A stretch of 8,862 nucleotides of DNA, from contig JAGHCC010000148.1 of the NCBI GenBank assembly GCA_021160685.1, positions 1 to 8,862 on the forward strand, written 5' to 3'. This document shows positions 1 through 7,184 of the stretch, in pieces. The notes under the pieces are model-generated. The model had not been told where the DNA came from and ran no database searches. It saw only the letters and a program-made list of their open reading frames with translations. This DNA is from Desulfobulbaceae bacterium. GTDB taxonomy: Bacteria > Desulfobacterota > Desulfobulbia > Desulfobulbales > SURF-16. The position numbers and the translations under genes were made by a program. The stretch's first letter is position 1. Each line of letters starts with the position of its first letter.

Positions 1-1134
1 ATCTTCATCTAAAATATTCGGAGCATAGGTTTTTTTTCGCTTTCGAAATGGCATGGGCTCATTCCCGACCTCATCCTTGATCTCTTTTTCATCAAAGAGA
101 GACTGCTGTTCCACCGTTTCTTTTTTGGGGACAACCAAAGGGGTAACTTTATCAGGCAGAGGCTCGAGCTCTTCTTCAGTTTTAATGCCGGTCGCCACGA
201 CCGTGACCCTGAGTTCCTCGCCGAGATTTTCATCAAAAATGACGCCAAGAATAATATTTGCGTCATCATGAACCTCTTCATAAATTTTACTGGTCGCTTC
301 AGTCACTTCGGCCATGGTCAGTGACTCTTCCCGGGCGGAAATATTGACAAGCACCCCCCTGGCGCCGGCTATGCTGATATCCTGCAGCAGAGGACTGGCA
401 ATGGCCATAGTGACCGCTTCGGTAGCCCTATTCTCACCGACACCGGAACCCGACCCCATCAGGGCCGGGCCCATCTCGTTCATAATTGCCCTGACATCGG
501 CGAAATCCGGATTGATATAGCCGGGCAGATTAATCAGGTCGGTGATTCCTTTGACAGCCTGAACCAGAACATCATCAGCCATCTTCATGCCCGACATAAA
601 AGTTGTGTTTTTCTGGGTCAGAGAAAGAATCCGGTCGTTTGGAATCGTGATAATCGTGTCAACCTGTTTCTTCAACTCTTCCCAGCCGGCCTCGGCGTTT
701 TTCATCCGGGCTCTGCCCTCAAACATGAAGGGCTTAGTGACAACTGCCACGGTAAGAGCGCCAAGCTCCTTTCCCAGTCTTGCCACCACCGGCGCCGCGC
801 CAGTACCGGTTCCTCCCCCAAGACCGGCGGTGACGAAAATCATGTCAGATTCTTTCAGGCATTCCCGCAGATCGTCAATACTCTCTTCGGCCGATTCACG
901 GCCCAGCGCAGGATCAGCTCCGGCGCCCAGGCCTTTGCTGGCATTGAGGCCAAGCTGCAGACAAATATCCGCCTTGGACCGTTCCAGAGCCTGTAAATCC
1001 GTATTTGCTGAAATAAATTCAACGCCTTGGATCTTGTTATCGATCATGGTATTGACGGCATTCCCGCCGCCTCCGCCAATACCGATAACCTTGATCCTGG
1101 CCCGCGAGATGCTTTCCGCTATTTTAAACTCCAT
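1..1134 (-). CDS. ftsZ: Cell division protein FtsZ (3' end outside window)
   Basis: FtsZ is the tubulin-like GTPase that polymerises into the Z ring at midcell and recruits the divisome. This gene has no stop codon in the window, so 378 residues are visible. The GTP-binding half shows GIGGGGGNAVN (18-28) and the tubulin signature GGGTGTG (106-112), followed by VVTKPFMFEG (131-140). The T7 synergy loop reads NPDFADV (208-214), with both catalytic aspartates (D210, D213) present but proline where Val or Leu is usual. The C-terminal domain ends near residue 317. A charged linker of about 60 residues follows, and the window stops at NILDED, just before the expected C-terminal peptide that binds FtsA. 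The ATG at 1134 gives the standard FtsZ N-terminus and has a GGGGAG-type ribosome site about 9 nt upstream. It lies 136 nt after ftsA, in the usual ftsQ-ftsA-ftsZ order. Confidence 0.98.
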   Translation of the reverse strand, partial: MEFKIAESISRARIKVIGIGGGGGNAVNTMIDNKIQGVEFISANTDLQALERSKADICLQLGLNASKGLGAGADPALGRESAEESIDDLRECLKESDMIFVTAGLGGGTGTGAAPVVARLGKELGALTVAVVTKPFMFEGRARMKNAEAGWEELKKQVDTIITIPNDRILSLTQKNTTFMSGMKMADDVLVQAVKGITDLINLPGYINPDFADVRAIMNEMGPALMGSGSGVGENRATEAVTMAIASPLLQDISIAGARGVLVNISAREESLTMAEVTEATSKIYEEVHDDANIILGVIFDENLGEELRVTVVATGIKTEEELEPLPDKVTPLVVPKKETVEQQSLFDEKEIKDEVGNEPMPFRKRKKTYAPNILDED

Positions 1135-1202
1135 TTCCAGCTCTCCCCTCTTGCCTCTGTCGCAGACAACAGCACCTGTCTTCAACTTATTAAAGTAATC
1201 AA

Positions 1203-1231
1203 AAAATACACTATCTTTTCTTTCACGTCCA
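1203..1231 (-). promoter_or_regulatory. Possible ftsZ promoter in the ftsA-ftsZ spacer
   Basis: The 136-nt spacer between ftsA and ftsZ is AT-rich and holds no gene. On the minus strand a TGGACG hexamer (1231-1226) is followed after exactly 17 nt by TATTTT (1208-1203), an imperfect match to a sigma-70 promoter. It would start transcription about 60 nt before the ftsZ ATG. Extra promoters close to ftsZ are common in dcw clusters, but such weak matches occur by chance in AT-rich DNA. Confidence 0.22.
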
Positions 1232-1270
1232 GAACGAAACCACTTTCAAAAAATCAATTTTCTGCGTCAA

Positions 1271-2500
1271 TCACACCATCCGCCTAAAGAGACCTTTAAT
1301 CCCCTTGGTCAAGCGGCTCAATGCGCTATTTCCATCTGCGGAACCAGACCGGGGTCCGTTTTTCATCCCATACAAAACCAGACCTACGCCGGTGGCGCAC
1401 TGCGGGGTGGATATAAGATCGGTTACACCACCCACATGCTGTGGATAGCCAATACGCACCGGCAAATCAAAAATCTGTTCCGCCAGTTCAACCATATGCA
1501 CCAGCATAGAAGTTCCGCCGGTCATCACAACACCGGAGGTGACGAATTCCTTATTGCCGGAATCAACCAGCTCCCGGTTGATCAGGCTCAACAGCTCATC
1601 AACCCTGGGCTCAAGAATTTCACCCATCACCCGCTGGGACAACTTTCTTGATCTGCGCCCCCCGACACTGGGCACCTCAATGGCCTGGTCCCTGTTAATC
1701 ATCGAGGAAATTGCGCAACCAAATTTTTCCTTCAACCTTTCAGCATCATGCAGCGGTGTCCGCAAACCGATTGACAGATCATTGGTCAAATTATGACCGC
1801 CAATACCCAAAACAAAAGTTTGCTGGATGCAGCTATTTGCAAAAACGGCCAAATCCGAGGTCCCGCCGCCAATGTCAAGAAGTGCCACGCCCAGTTCCAT
1901 CTCCTCCGGGCTCAGGACAGCCTCAGCCGAGGCGATGGGTTCAAGGACAATATCATCAACCTCCAGCCCGGCCCGGTTACAGCATTTGATAAGATTATGA
2001 ACTGCTGTTGCGGCACCGGTGACGATGTGAACTTCCGCCTCAAGGCGGACACCGGTCATGCCGGTGGGATCCTGTATCCCGTCCTGGGCGTCAACGGTGA
2101 AACTCTGGGGCAAAACATGAATTATTTCTTGATCCTGAGCAATGGCTATGGATTTGGCAGCGTAAACGACCTGGTCAATATCATCCTGCGTGATCTCCTT
2201 GTGTTTCAAGGGAGTCAGTCCGTGACTGTTAAAACCCTTCACATGGCTGCCGGCAATACCGACATAAACCGAACTGATCTCACAGTCGGCCATGATCTCC
2301 GCCTCTTCAACCGCCTTCCGTATTGACCGCACTGTGCTTTCAATATTTACAACCATTCCCTTGCGCAGTCCCACTGAAGGATGTGCTCCCACGCCAATAA
2401 TATCGACATGATTCTCAAAGACCTCGCCCACTACGGCACAGATCTTTGTTGTGCCAATATCCAAGCCGACAATCAACTCTCCTCTTTCTTTCTGCGGCAT
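1271..2500 (-). CDS. ftsA: Cell division protein FtsA
   Basis: FtsA is the actin-like ATPase that ties FtsZ filaments to the inner membrane and links them to later divisome proteins. The 409-residue length fits the family. The actin-fold motifs appear in order: phosphate-1 loop GLDIGTTK (12-19), phosphate-2 loop LDIGGGTSD (208-216), and adenosine loop VVMTGGTSML (324-333). The FtsA-specific 1C domain lies at roughly 85-165. The protein ends in a basic amphipathic stretch, LTKGIKGLFRRMV (397-409), which matches the membrane-targeting helix of the family, so the gene looks complete. The ATG at 2500 is the only good start near the GLDIGTTK motif. It is preceded by AGAGG both directly at the ATG and about 12 nt upstream, neither ideally spaced. 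It follows ftsQ after 101 nt and precedes ftsZ. Confidence 0.98.
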   Translation of the reverse strand: MPQKERGELIVGLDIGTTKICAVVGEVFENHVDIIGVGAHPSVGLRKGMVVNIESTVRSIRKAVEEAEIMADCEISSVYVGIAGSHVKGFNSHGLTPLKHKEITQDDIDQVVYAAKSIAIAQDQEIIHVLPQSFTVDAQDGIQDPTGMTGVRLEAEVHIVTGAATAVHNLIKCCNRAGLEVDDIVLEPIASAEAVLSPEEMELGVALLDIGGGTSDLAVFANSCIQQTFVLGIGGHNLTNDLSIGLRTPLHDAERLKEKFGCAISSMINRDQAIEVPSVGGRRSRKLSQRVMGEILEPRVDELLSLINRELVDSGNKEFVTSGVVMTGGTSMLVHMVELAEQIFDLPVRIGYPQHVGGVTDLISTPQCATGVGLVLYGMKNGPRSGSADGNSALSRLTKGIKGLFRRMV

Positions 2501-2527
2501 TCCTCTACCAAGCCTCTTTCAGCACAT

Positions 2528-2559
2528 CCGGCACCGCCGGTTCAAGCCGCCGTTGGCGG
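2528..2559 (-). promoter_or_regulatory. Two adjacent GC-rich mini-hairpins in the ftsA leader
   Basis: Two perfect 5-bp stems with 3-nt loops stand side by side between ftsQ and ftsA: CCGGC-ACC-GCCGG at 2528-2540 and CCGCC-GTT-GGCGG at 2547-2559 (plus-strand letters). The arms are similar enough to pair across the two hairpins, so alternative folds are possible. No U-run follows in the direction of transcription, so this is not a standard terminator. It could be an RNA-processing or translation-control element ahead of ftsA, or a repeat remnant. The structure is seen directly; the role is not known. Confidence 0.35.
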
Positions 2560-2584
2560 AATTAAAAATTATAAATTAAAAATT
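2560..2584. repeat. AT-rich direct repeat, 14-nt period (contains a TATAAT)
   Basis: Two perfect copies of AATTAAAAATT lie at 2560-2570 and 2574-2584, separated by ATA, in the ftsQ-ftsA spacer. Read on the minus strand, the junction contains a perfect TATAAT hexamer (2573-2568), about 70 nt before the ftsA start. No recognisable -35 hexamer lies 16-18 nt upstream, so a promoter for ftsA-ftsZ is possible but unproven. The run of A and T contrasts sharply with the GC-rich hairpins directly next to it. Confidence 0.6.
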
Positions 2585-2601
2585 GGAGAAGCGGGATCGA
2601 C

Positions 2602-3429
2602 TCATCTGGGATCCGACATGACGACCAGCGTCTTGTTTTCCAAATAATCAACCCTTACAGACAAAACATCTGCAATCTTTTTCTTCTTATACAACCAGGA
2701 AAGAACCCTGGCCAGCCGAGAATACCTTAACTTCATGTCAGCGCCGGTAAAATAAATGGGGAAAGCATGGTCCGCCAAAAAAAGAACCGCATTATCATTT
2801 TCGTCAAGGTGAATCTCTGAAATATTCTGCCTGGGCAGGGCCGCGTTGCCATTACCGGCAAGGCGGATAAAACCAAGGATCCCTCCCAGATACTCACTAC
2901 TCAACCTGATCTGGCCATTGTCCGTATTCACAACCCCAAAACCTTTACCACTGAGCACCGGAAAATCCAAATCTTCCGAAGACCGGGTCCGCGCAAAACA
3001 GATGCCCCTACGATCCAGAAAGTAGAGACCGTCCTTCAAGTTGACAATGGCCACCGCCTTTCTCTCGGAAACTGCAATAACAAGCCTGTTTGGCCAGTCC
3101 CGTTTTATTTCCACCCGTTCAATCCAGCCTTGGGCTTCAAGCTGTTTCTTCATGGCCTTGATGTTCATGGCCAACAGATTGGAATGAACATTCACTCCCG
3201 CCAGATCAAGGATCTGCCGTTTCGTCGTGATCCGGCAGCCTTGTATCTCTATCTCCGAGATCTGAAAAAAATCAGACCGGCACAACCCCCTGTAACCTGC
3301 TGAAACAATGACGAAACAAAGAACAAGGACAACAACAAATCCAGCTCCCAGCACGAGCAGGCGCTGTCCCATCCCGGAAAAACTACCTTTGCCGAACCCT
3401 TTCGGTTCTTTTTCCCTTTGTCTTTTCAA
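2602..3429 (-). CDS. ftsQ: Cell division protein FtsQ
   Basis: FtsQ is a bitopic inner-membrane protein that bridges early and late divisome proteins through the FtsB/FtsL partners. The 275-residue protein has a short basic cytoplasmic tail (1-22), one membrane segment (about 24-46), and a periplasmic POTRA domain (about 55-128, from ISEIEIQG through IVNLK). The FtsQ/DivIB-type beta domain follows. The start is TTG at 3429, overlapping the murB stop as TTGA, and no clear Shine-Dalgarno site precedes it, so expression probably depends on coupling to murB. An ATG at 3372 (residue 20) is an alternative start, but it would remove most of the basic tail that normally precedes the membrane helix. 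The family is recognised from topology, POTRA pattern and position between murB and ftsA. No ddl gene lies between murB and ftsQ. Confidence 0.93.
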   Translation of the reverse strand: MKRQREKEPKGFGKGSFSGMGQRLLVLGAGFVVVLVLCFVIVSAGYRGLCRSDFFQISEIEIQGCRITTKRQILDLAGVNVHSNLLAMNIKAMKKQLEAQGWIERVEIKRDWPNRLVIAVSERKAVAIVNLKDGLYFLDRRGICFARTRSSEDLDFPVLSGKGFGVVNTDNGQIRLSSEYLGGILGFIRLAGNGNAALPRQNISEIHLDENDNAVLFLADHAFPIYFTGADMKLRYSRLARVLSWLYKKKKIADVLSVRVDYLENKTLVVMSDPR

Positions 3430-4421
3430 ACGTTTACAAAACCCAGCAACTCAACCTCAGGCTCCAGAACAATCCCGCTTTTTTTCAAAACCCGTTGCCG
3501 GATATGTTTCATGAGGCTGACGATATCTGCGGCAGTTGCCGTGCCTGTATTGATGATAAAATTGGCATGTTTTTCCGACACCTGAGCTCCGCCCACCTGA
3601 AACCCCTTCAAACCGGCCTCCTCTATCAACTTTCCCGCCGGTATTCCGTCCGGATTTTTAAAAAACGAGCCACAACTCATCGCATGATATGGCTGCTTAT
3701 TTTTTCTTTGTGCGATGATCTCACGGCATCTGGCCTCAATCGTCTCTGGATCTCCTTTTTTGAGTTTAAATGTCGTTTCCACAGCCATCATATCCGGCCC
3801 CTCGTTCCAACTCCTGTATGCCGGCTGCATTTGCTCATGGCTTTTATTCCTCAACGTTCCCGCACGGTCCATGATAACGACAGAATTCAGAACATCGCTA
3901 ATCTCCCGGCCAAAGGCTCCGGCGTTCATGGCTGTGGCACCGCCCACGCTACCGGGAATTCCAGCGACGAATTCCAGACCGCTCAAGCCCTTTTCCGCGC
4001 ACCAGCTGAGCACTTTCGCCAGACTGCATCCCGCCATGACCCGAACCAGAACATGCTCCCGCTGGTGAATATCGATCCTTTCCATGGAACAAAAATCACG
4101 ACCAAGAACAACAAGCACTCCCTCAAGACCCGAGTCCGACACCAGAATATTACTGCCGCGGCCAATAACGCGCCAAGGCAGATTCATCCTGCCTAAGCCT
4201 TGGACAAGAAGCGACAGTTCATCCAGGCTCCGGGGAAAAACAGCCACCGAAGCCGCTCCCCCCACCCTGAAGGAGGATAAATCCGCCATGGAACAGTTCC
4301 ACTTCAGTTCGCCGCTCCAGAAATCACGCATCATTTCCAGAAAATCATCGGCCCAGTCAGGCAATAAAGTGTTGCAGGGGACACTATCTCCTCCCCACGC
4401 CTTTCCCTGGGCCACACTCAC
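3426..4421 (-). CDS. murB: UDP-N-acetylenolpyruvoylglucosamine reductase MurB
   Basis: MurB is the cytoplasmic FAD enzyme that uses NADPH to reduce UDP-GlcNAc-enolpyruvate to UDP-MurNAc, the second committed step of peptidoglycan precursor synthesis. Visible motifs are LSSFRVGG (48-55), the FAD-binding IGRGSNILVSD (86-96), and GIPGSVGGATAMNAGAFG (154-171). YRS (202-204) supplies the conserved Tyr-Arg, SCGSFFKNP (249-257) carries the catalytic serine S252, and LEPEVELLG (319-327) carries the catalytic glutamate region. The 331 residues include about 45 before the FAD domain, somewhat longer than many MurBs. The first GTG (4421) overlaps the murC stop as GTGA but sits directly against a GGGAGG ribosome site. 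A second GTG at 4415 (residue 3) has the better 6-nt spacing and may be the true start. The 3' end overlaps ftsQ by 4 nt. Confidence 0.97.
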   Translation of the reverse strand: MSVAQGKAWGGDSVPCNTLLPDWADDFLEMMRDFWSGELKWNCSMADLSSFRVGGAASVAVFPRSLDELSLLVQGLGRMNLPWRVIGRGSNILVSDSGLEGVLVVLGRDFCSMERIDIHQREHVLVRVMAGCSLAKVLSWCAEKGLSGLEFVAGIPGSVGGATAMNAGAFGREISDVLNSVVIMDRAGTLRNKSHEQMQPAYRSWNEGPDMMAVETTFKLKKGDPETIEARCREIIAQRKNKQPYHAMSCGSFFKNPDGIPAGKLIEEAGLKGFQVGGAQVSEKHANFIINTGTATAADIVSLMKHIRQRVLKKSGIVLEPEVELLGFVNV

Positions 4422-5809
4422 CCTCCCGTCTCCGTCAGCAACTCACTCATCAACAGCTGTTCTCCGGCACGCCAAATATTTCCTGCACCCAACGTCAGAA
4501 CAATATCTCCTGAACGAAGCATGGGAGCAACAACGGACGGCAACTGCTCTATTGCCGCAACATAATGGACATGGCGCTGGCCGCGTTCTTTTATTGCAGT
4601 GCGCAGAGTCTCAGAGGACACTCCGGCAACAGGCTCCTCGCTTGCGGCATAAATATCCGTCAGGATAAGCACATCAGCCTCATGAAAAGCTGTGCAAAAT
4701 TCCTTAAAAAGTCCAGCTGTACGGCTGTATCGATGGGGCTGAAACATGACTACCAACCGCTTTTCGGGCCAGGAGGCCCTTAATGCGGCTAATGTTGCCC
4801 TGATTTCCGTTGGATGATGCCCGTAATCGTCAATGACTGTAATTCCGTTTTTCTCCCCCTTGATTTCCAGCCTGCGCTTGACGCCGGTAAAACTTGCCAG
4901 GGCTCGGGCAATCACATCAAAGTCAATCTCAATCTCCAGACCAACCGCTATGGCGGCCAGGGCATTCGAGATATTATGCAGGCCGGGCAGGGCAAAAGTT
5001 ACAGTGCCAAGCTCACTTTCTCCCCGGCAAACCGTAAAAATTGACAGCATACCGTCAACACGTATATCTCTGGCATACAGATCAGCCTGGGGAGTCAAAC
5101 CATAAGTAATGATCCTTTTTTTGATCCTTGGCAACAGATCGGCGATACGTTCATCATCGAGGCAGAGTATGGCCGCTCCATAAAAGGGGATCTTGTTAAT
5201 AAACTGCAGGAAAACATCCTTAATTTCGTCAAGATCCTTATAAAAATCCACATGTTCAAAATCAATATTGGTCACCACGTCAACAACCGGGGCAAGCTGC
5301 AGAAAAGAACCGTCACTCTCATCCGCCTCGGCCACAAGAAACTCGCCGTCGCCCAGCTTGGCATTGCTTCCCAGGCTGTTCACCTGACCACCGATGACAA
5401 CGGTGGGGTCAAGTCCAGCCTCGGCCAGCACCCAGCCGACCAGGGAAGTTGTGGAAGTTTTCCCATGACTTCCGGCAATGGCAATACCGTATTTTTTCAG
5501 CCGCATCAATTCGGCCAGCATCTCCGCCCTGGGAATGACCGGGATAAAATCTTCACGGGCGGCCTGGATTTCCGGATTTTCCCGGCTGATAGCCGATGAG
5601 GTGACGACCACATCCGCCCCTTTAACCCATTCTCCTCGATGACCCTGATAGATCGTGCCGCCCAGATCTGCCAGCCTGTGCGTTATCTTGGTCGAATTGA
5701 GATCGGAACCGCTCACAGTATATCCGAGGTTCAGCAGTAGTTCAGCAATACCGCTCATGCCGATCCCGCCAATGCCGACAAAATGTATATGTTTCGTTTT
5801 ATGGTACAA
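4418..5809 (-). CDS. murC: UDP-N-acetylmuramate--L-alanine ligase MurC
   Basis: MurC joins L-alanine to UDP-MurNAc with ATP, the first amino-acid addition of the stem peptide. At 463 residues it has typical length. Motifs run in order: the N-terminal nucleotide-fold loop GIGGIGMSG (12-20), the ATP P-loop AGSHGKTST (112-120), EADESDGSF (161-169), and the Mur-ligase LPGLHNISNALAA (274-286). These are followed by DDYGHHPTEI (327-336), FQPHRYSRT (356-364), TDIYAASEEP (384-393) and GAGNI (441-445). The start is TTG at 5809. An in-frame TAA lies three codons upstream and the next ATG falls inside the nucleotide-binding loop, so no better start exists. I see no Shine-Dalgarno site in the AT-rich 52-nt leader after murG. 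The 3' end overlaps murB by 4 nt (GTGA). Confidence 0.98.
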   Translation of the reverse strand: MYHKTKHIHFVGIGGIGMSGIAELLLNLGYTVSGSDLNSTKITHRLADLGGTIYQGHRGEWVKGADVVVTSSAISRENPEIQAAREDFIPVIPRAEMLAELMRLKKYGIAIAGSHGKTSTTSLVGWVLAEAGLDPTVVIGGQVNSLGSNAKLGDGEFLVAEADESDGSFLQLAPVVDVVTNIDFEHVDFYKDLDEIKDVFLQFINKIPFYGAAILCLDDERIADLLPRIKKRIITYGLTPQADLYARDIRVDGMLSIFTVCRGESELGTVTFALPGLHNISNALAAIAVGLEIEIDFDVIARALASFTGVKRRLEIKGEKNGITVIDDYGHHPTEIRATLAALRASWPEKRLVVMFQPHRYSRTAGLFKEFCTAFHEADVLILTDIYAASEEPVAGVSSETLRTAIKERGQRHVHYVAAIEQLPSVVAPMLRSGDIVLTLGAGNIWRAGEQLLMSELLTETGG

Positions 5810-5854
5810 GATTATTTATAAGTTTTTTAAATTTGCCTTCTTTGTTGCCACCAA

Positions 5855-5870
5855 CTATGAGCTATGAGCT
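5855..5870. repeat. CTATGAG heptamer repeat at the murG stop codon
   Basis: Two perfect tandem copies of CTATGAG (5855-5861 and 5862-5868) plus two more bases of a third copy span the 3' end of murG. On the minus strand this reads as AGCTCAT units. The murG stop TAG (5864-5862) and its last two Ser codons lie inside the repeat. The remaining murG-murC spacer is AT-rich and has no other recognised element. Confidence 0.6.
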
Positions 5871-6974
5871 TCTCTTCATCAACTGCAGACACTCATCAAC
5901 AATCCTGTCAGTGGCGTCCGGCCTGCCAATCCGCCTAGCCGCCTCTGCCATCCCCTTTCTTTTCTCAGCACTTGCAAGAAGCTCTTTTATTTCTTCTTTC
6001 AGCTGTTCCGCACTCAGATCTTTTTCAACCAGCATCCTGGCCGCGCCACCATTGACAAGCCAGCGACCATTTTTTTCCTGGTGATTATCCGCCGCATACG
6101 GATAAGGGATAAGGATCATGGGTTTTCCAAGGACGGTCATTTCAGCCAGGCTGGTTGCCCCGGCCCGGGACACCACCAAATCCGCCTTGGCATACACTGC
6201 GACCATGTCGGTAAAAAAAGCGGACACTTTACAGGAAATCCTATCTTTTTCATACCTCTTTCGCACCTGCTCTTCGTCATGGCTGCCGGTCTGATGAATC
6301 ACCCGGAAACCTTTCGGTAAATCCTCTTTCATGGAGGCCAAGGCCTCCGTTACAAGACTGTTTACCTTCCGGGCTCCAAGACTTCCCCCCAGAACCAGCA
6401 GAGTCAAGTTATCCGCATTCTCCTTTTTCCTCAGTTCAGCCAGCCCCAGCAGCTCCCCACGAACAGGATTGCCGGTCAGCACTCTTTTGCCAACCGGAAA
6501 ATACTGTTCACTACCCGGCATGGAAAGAAAAATCCGATCTACAAATTTCCCCAGAACACGGTTTGCCATGCCCGGAACCGAATTCTGTTCATGAATACAG
6601 GTAGCAATCCCCTTTAATTTTGCCGCAAGTAACACTGGCCCAGTCACATACCCGCCCACACCGAGCACAAGTGCGGGCCTGAAACGCTTCATGATGCTCA
6701 ACGCCTGCAAAAGACTGAAAGGAAGCTTAGCCAGAGCCTTAAGCCGGGTAAGTCCCCCCTTACCCTTTAAGCCCAGGCAACTAATACTCGTCACCTCAAA
6801 CGAACGGTTCGCCAGTACCCTGGCATCGGTCTGCCGCTCCGTACCGACAAAAAGCATCTCTGCTCCGGGAAAGCGCCGCAGAACCCTTTCCGCCACGGCA
6901 ATGCCGGGAAACAGATGCCCTCCCGTGCCTCCGCCGCTGATAATCATCCGAACCTTCTCCCTTTCCTCAGACAT
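5862..6974 (-). CDS. murG: Lipid II synthase MurG (UDP-GlcNAc transferase)
   Basis: MurG works on the inner face of the cytoplasmic membrane. It transfers GlcNAc from UDP-GlcNAc to lipid I, giving lipid II. The 370-residue GT-B glycosyltransferase shows the first glycine loop GGGTGGHLFPG (14-24), HEQNSVPG (128-135), the second glycine loop GGSLGA (196-201), SRAGATSLAE (269-278) for donor binding, and PYPYAADNHQEKN (290-302). I chose the ATG at 6974 because it places the glycine loop 13 residues from the start, as in the family, and it forms a TAATG overlap with the upstream small gene. The open frame runs further to 7058, but that extension overlaps the small gene and has no family resemblance. 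A weak GGGAAG site lies about 12 nt upstream, so coupling to the small gene is likely. The C-terminus (RSS) and stop codon are made by a heptamer repeat. Confidence 0.97.
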   Translation of the reverse strand: MSEEREKVRMIISGGGTGGHLFPGIAVAERVLRRFPGAEMLFVGTERQTDARVLANRSFEVTSISCLGLKGKGGLTRLKALAKLPFSLLQALSIMKRFRPALVLGVGGYVTGPVLLAAKLKGIATCIHEQNSVPGMANRVLGKFVDRIFLSMPGSEQYFPVGKRVLTGNPVRGELLGLAELRKKENADNLTLLVLGGSLGARKVNSLVTEALASMKEDLPKGFRVIHQTGSHDEEQVRKRYEKDRISCKVSAFFTDMVAVYAKADLVVSRAGATSLAEMTVLGKPMILIPYPYAADNHQEKNGRWLVNGGAARMLVEKDLSAEQLKEEIKELLASAEKRKGMAEAARRIGRPDATDRIVDECLQLMKRSS

Positions 6975-7159
6975 TAAAGCGTGGCTCTTCCCTGCCGCGT
7001 CCCCTTCCGTCCACATCCGTAAAAAGACTCGATTTCCGCCAAGGTTTTCCTGAAACACTCAGGACAATAACCGGAGGTGACAACCTGACCGGTGATCGTT
7101 TTTTTCATCCAGCAATTTCCTATCTTCACCTTGTGACAACTGCAACAAACCGAGACCAT
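6974..7159 (-). CDS. Small CxxC/CxxC zinc-ribbon-like protein, coupled to murG
   Basis: I do not recognise a named gene. The 61-residue protein has two cysteine pairs, CCSC (5-8, giving C5-x-x-C8) and CPEC (32-35), about 23 residues apart, the layout of a zinc ribbon. The second pair sits in TSGYCPECFRK. This resembles the C-terminal zinc-ribbon tail (CxxC ... SHGxCPxC) found on some sensor and response-regulator proteins, here freestanding and short. The C-terminus (47-61) is basic, and there is no signal peptide or membrane segment. Evidence that it is a real gene: an ATG at 7159 with GAGGAG 10 nt upstream (7168-7175), the best ribosome site in the window, and a stop that overlaps the murG start as TAATG. 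It stands in the slot where ftsW usually lies. Metal binding is inferred from the cysteines and the function is unknown. Confidence 0.72.
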   Translation of the reverse strand: MVSVCCSCHKVKIGNCWMKKTITGQVVTSGYCPECFRKTLAEIESFYGCGRKGTRQGRATL

Positions 7160-7184
7160 TTAATTCTCTCTCCTCTTTTTTCGT

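Noticed and set aside
587..1198. Plus-strand open frame (203 codons) opposite ftsZ
   Set aside because: It is fully antisense to conserved FtsZ codons. Its Pro/Ser/Ala-rich translation is what the reverse of glycine-rich FtsZ sequence gives.
1793..2326. Plus-strand open frame (177 codons) opposite ftsA
   Set aside because: It is antisense to ftsA with no domain or own ribosome site, and is a shadow frame.
3495..4196. Long plus-strand open frame (233 codons) opposite murB
   Set aside because: It lies wholly antisense to a well-supported murB, has no recognisable motif, and reads as compositionally odd shadow sequence rich in His, Arg and Ser.
5810..5861. Promoter for murC in the murG-murC spacer
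   Set aside because: TTGGTG and TTTAAA can be placed 17 nt apart, but both are weak matches in AT-rich DNA and operon read-through from murG explains expression equally well.
6975..7058. N-terminal extension of murG to an upstream ATG
   Set aside because: It adds 28 residues with no family resemblance and overlaps the small zinc-ribbon gene. The ATG at 6974 forms a TAATG junction and gives the standard MurG N-terminus.
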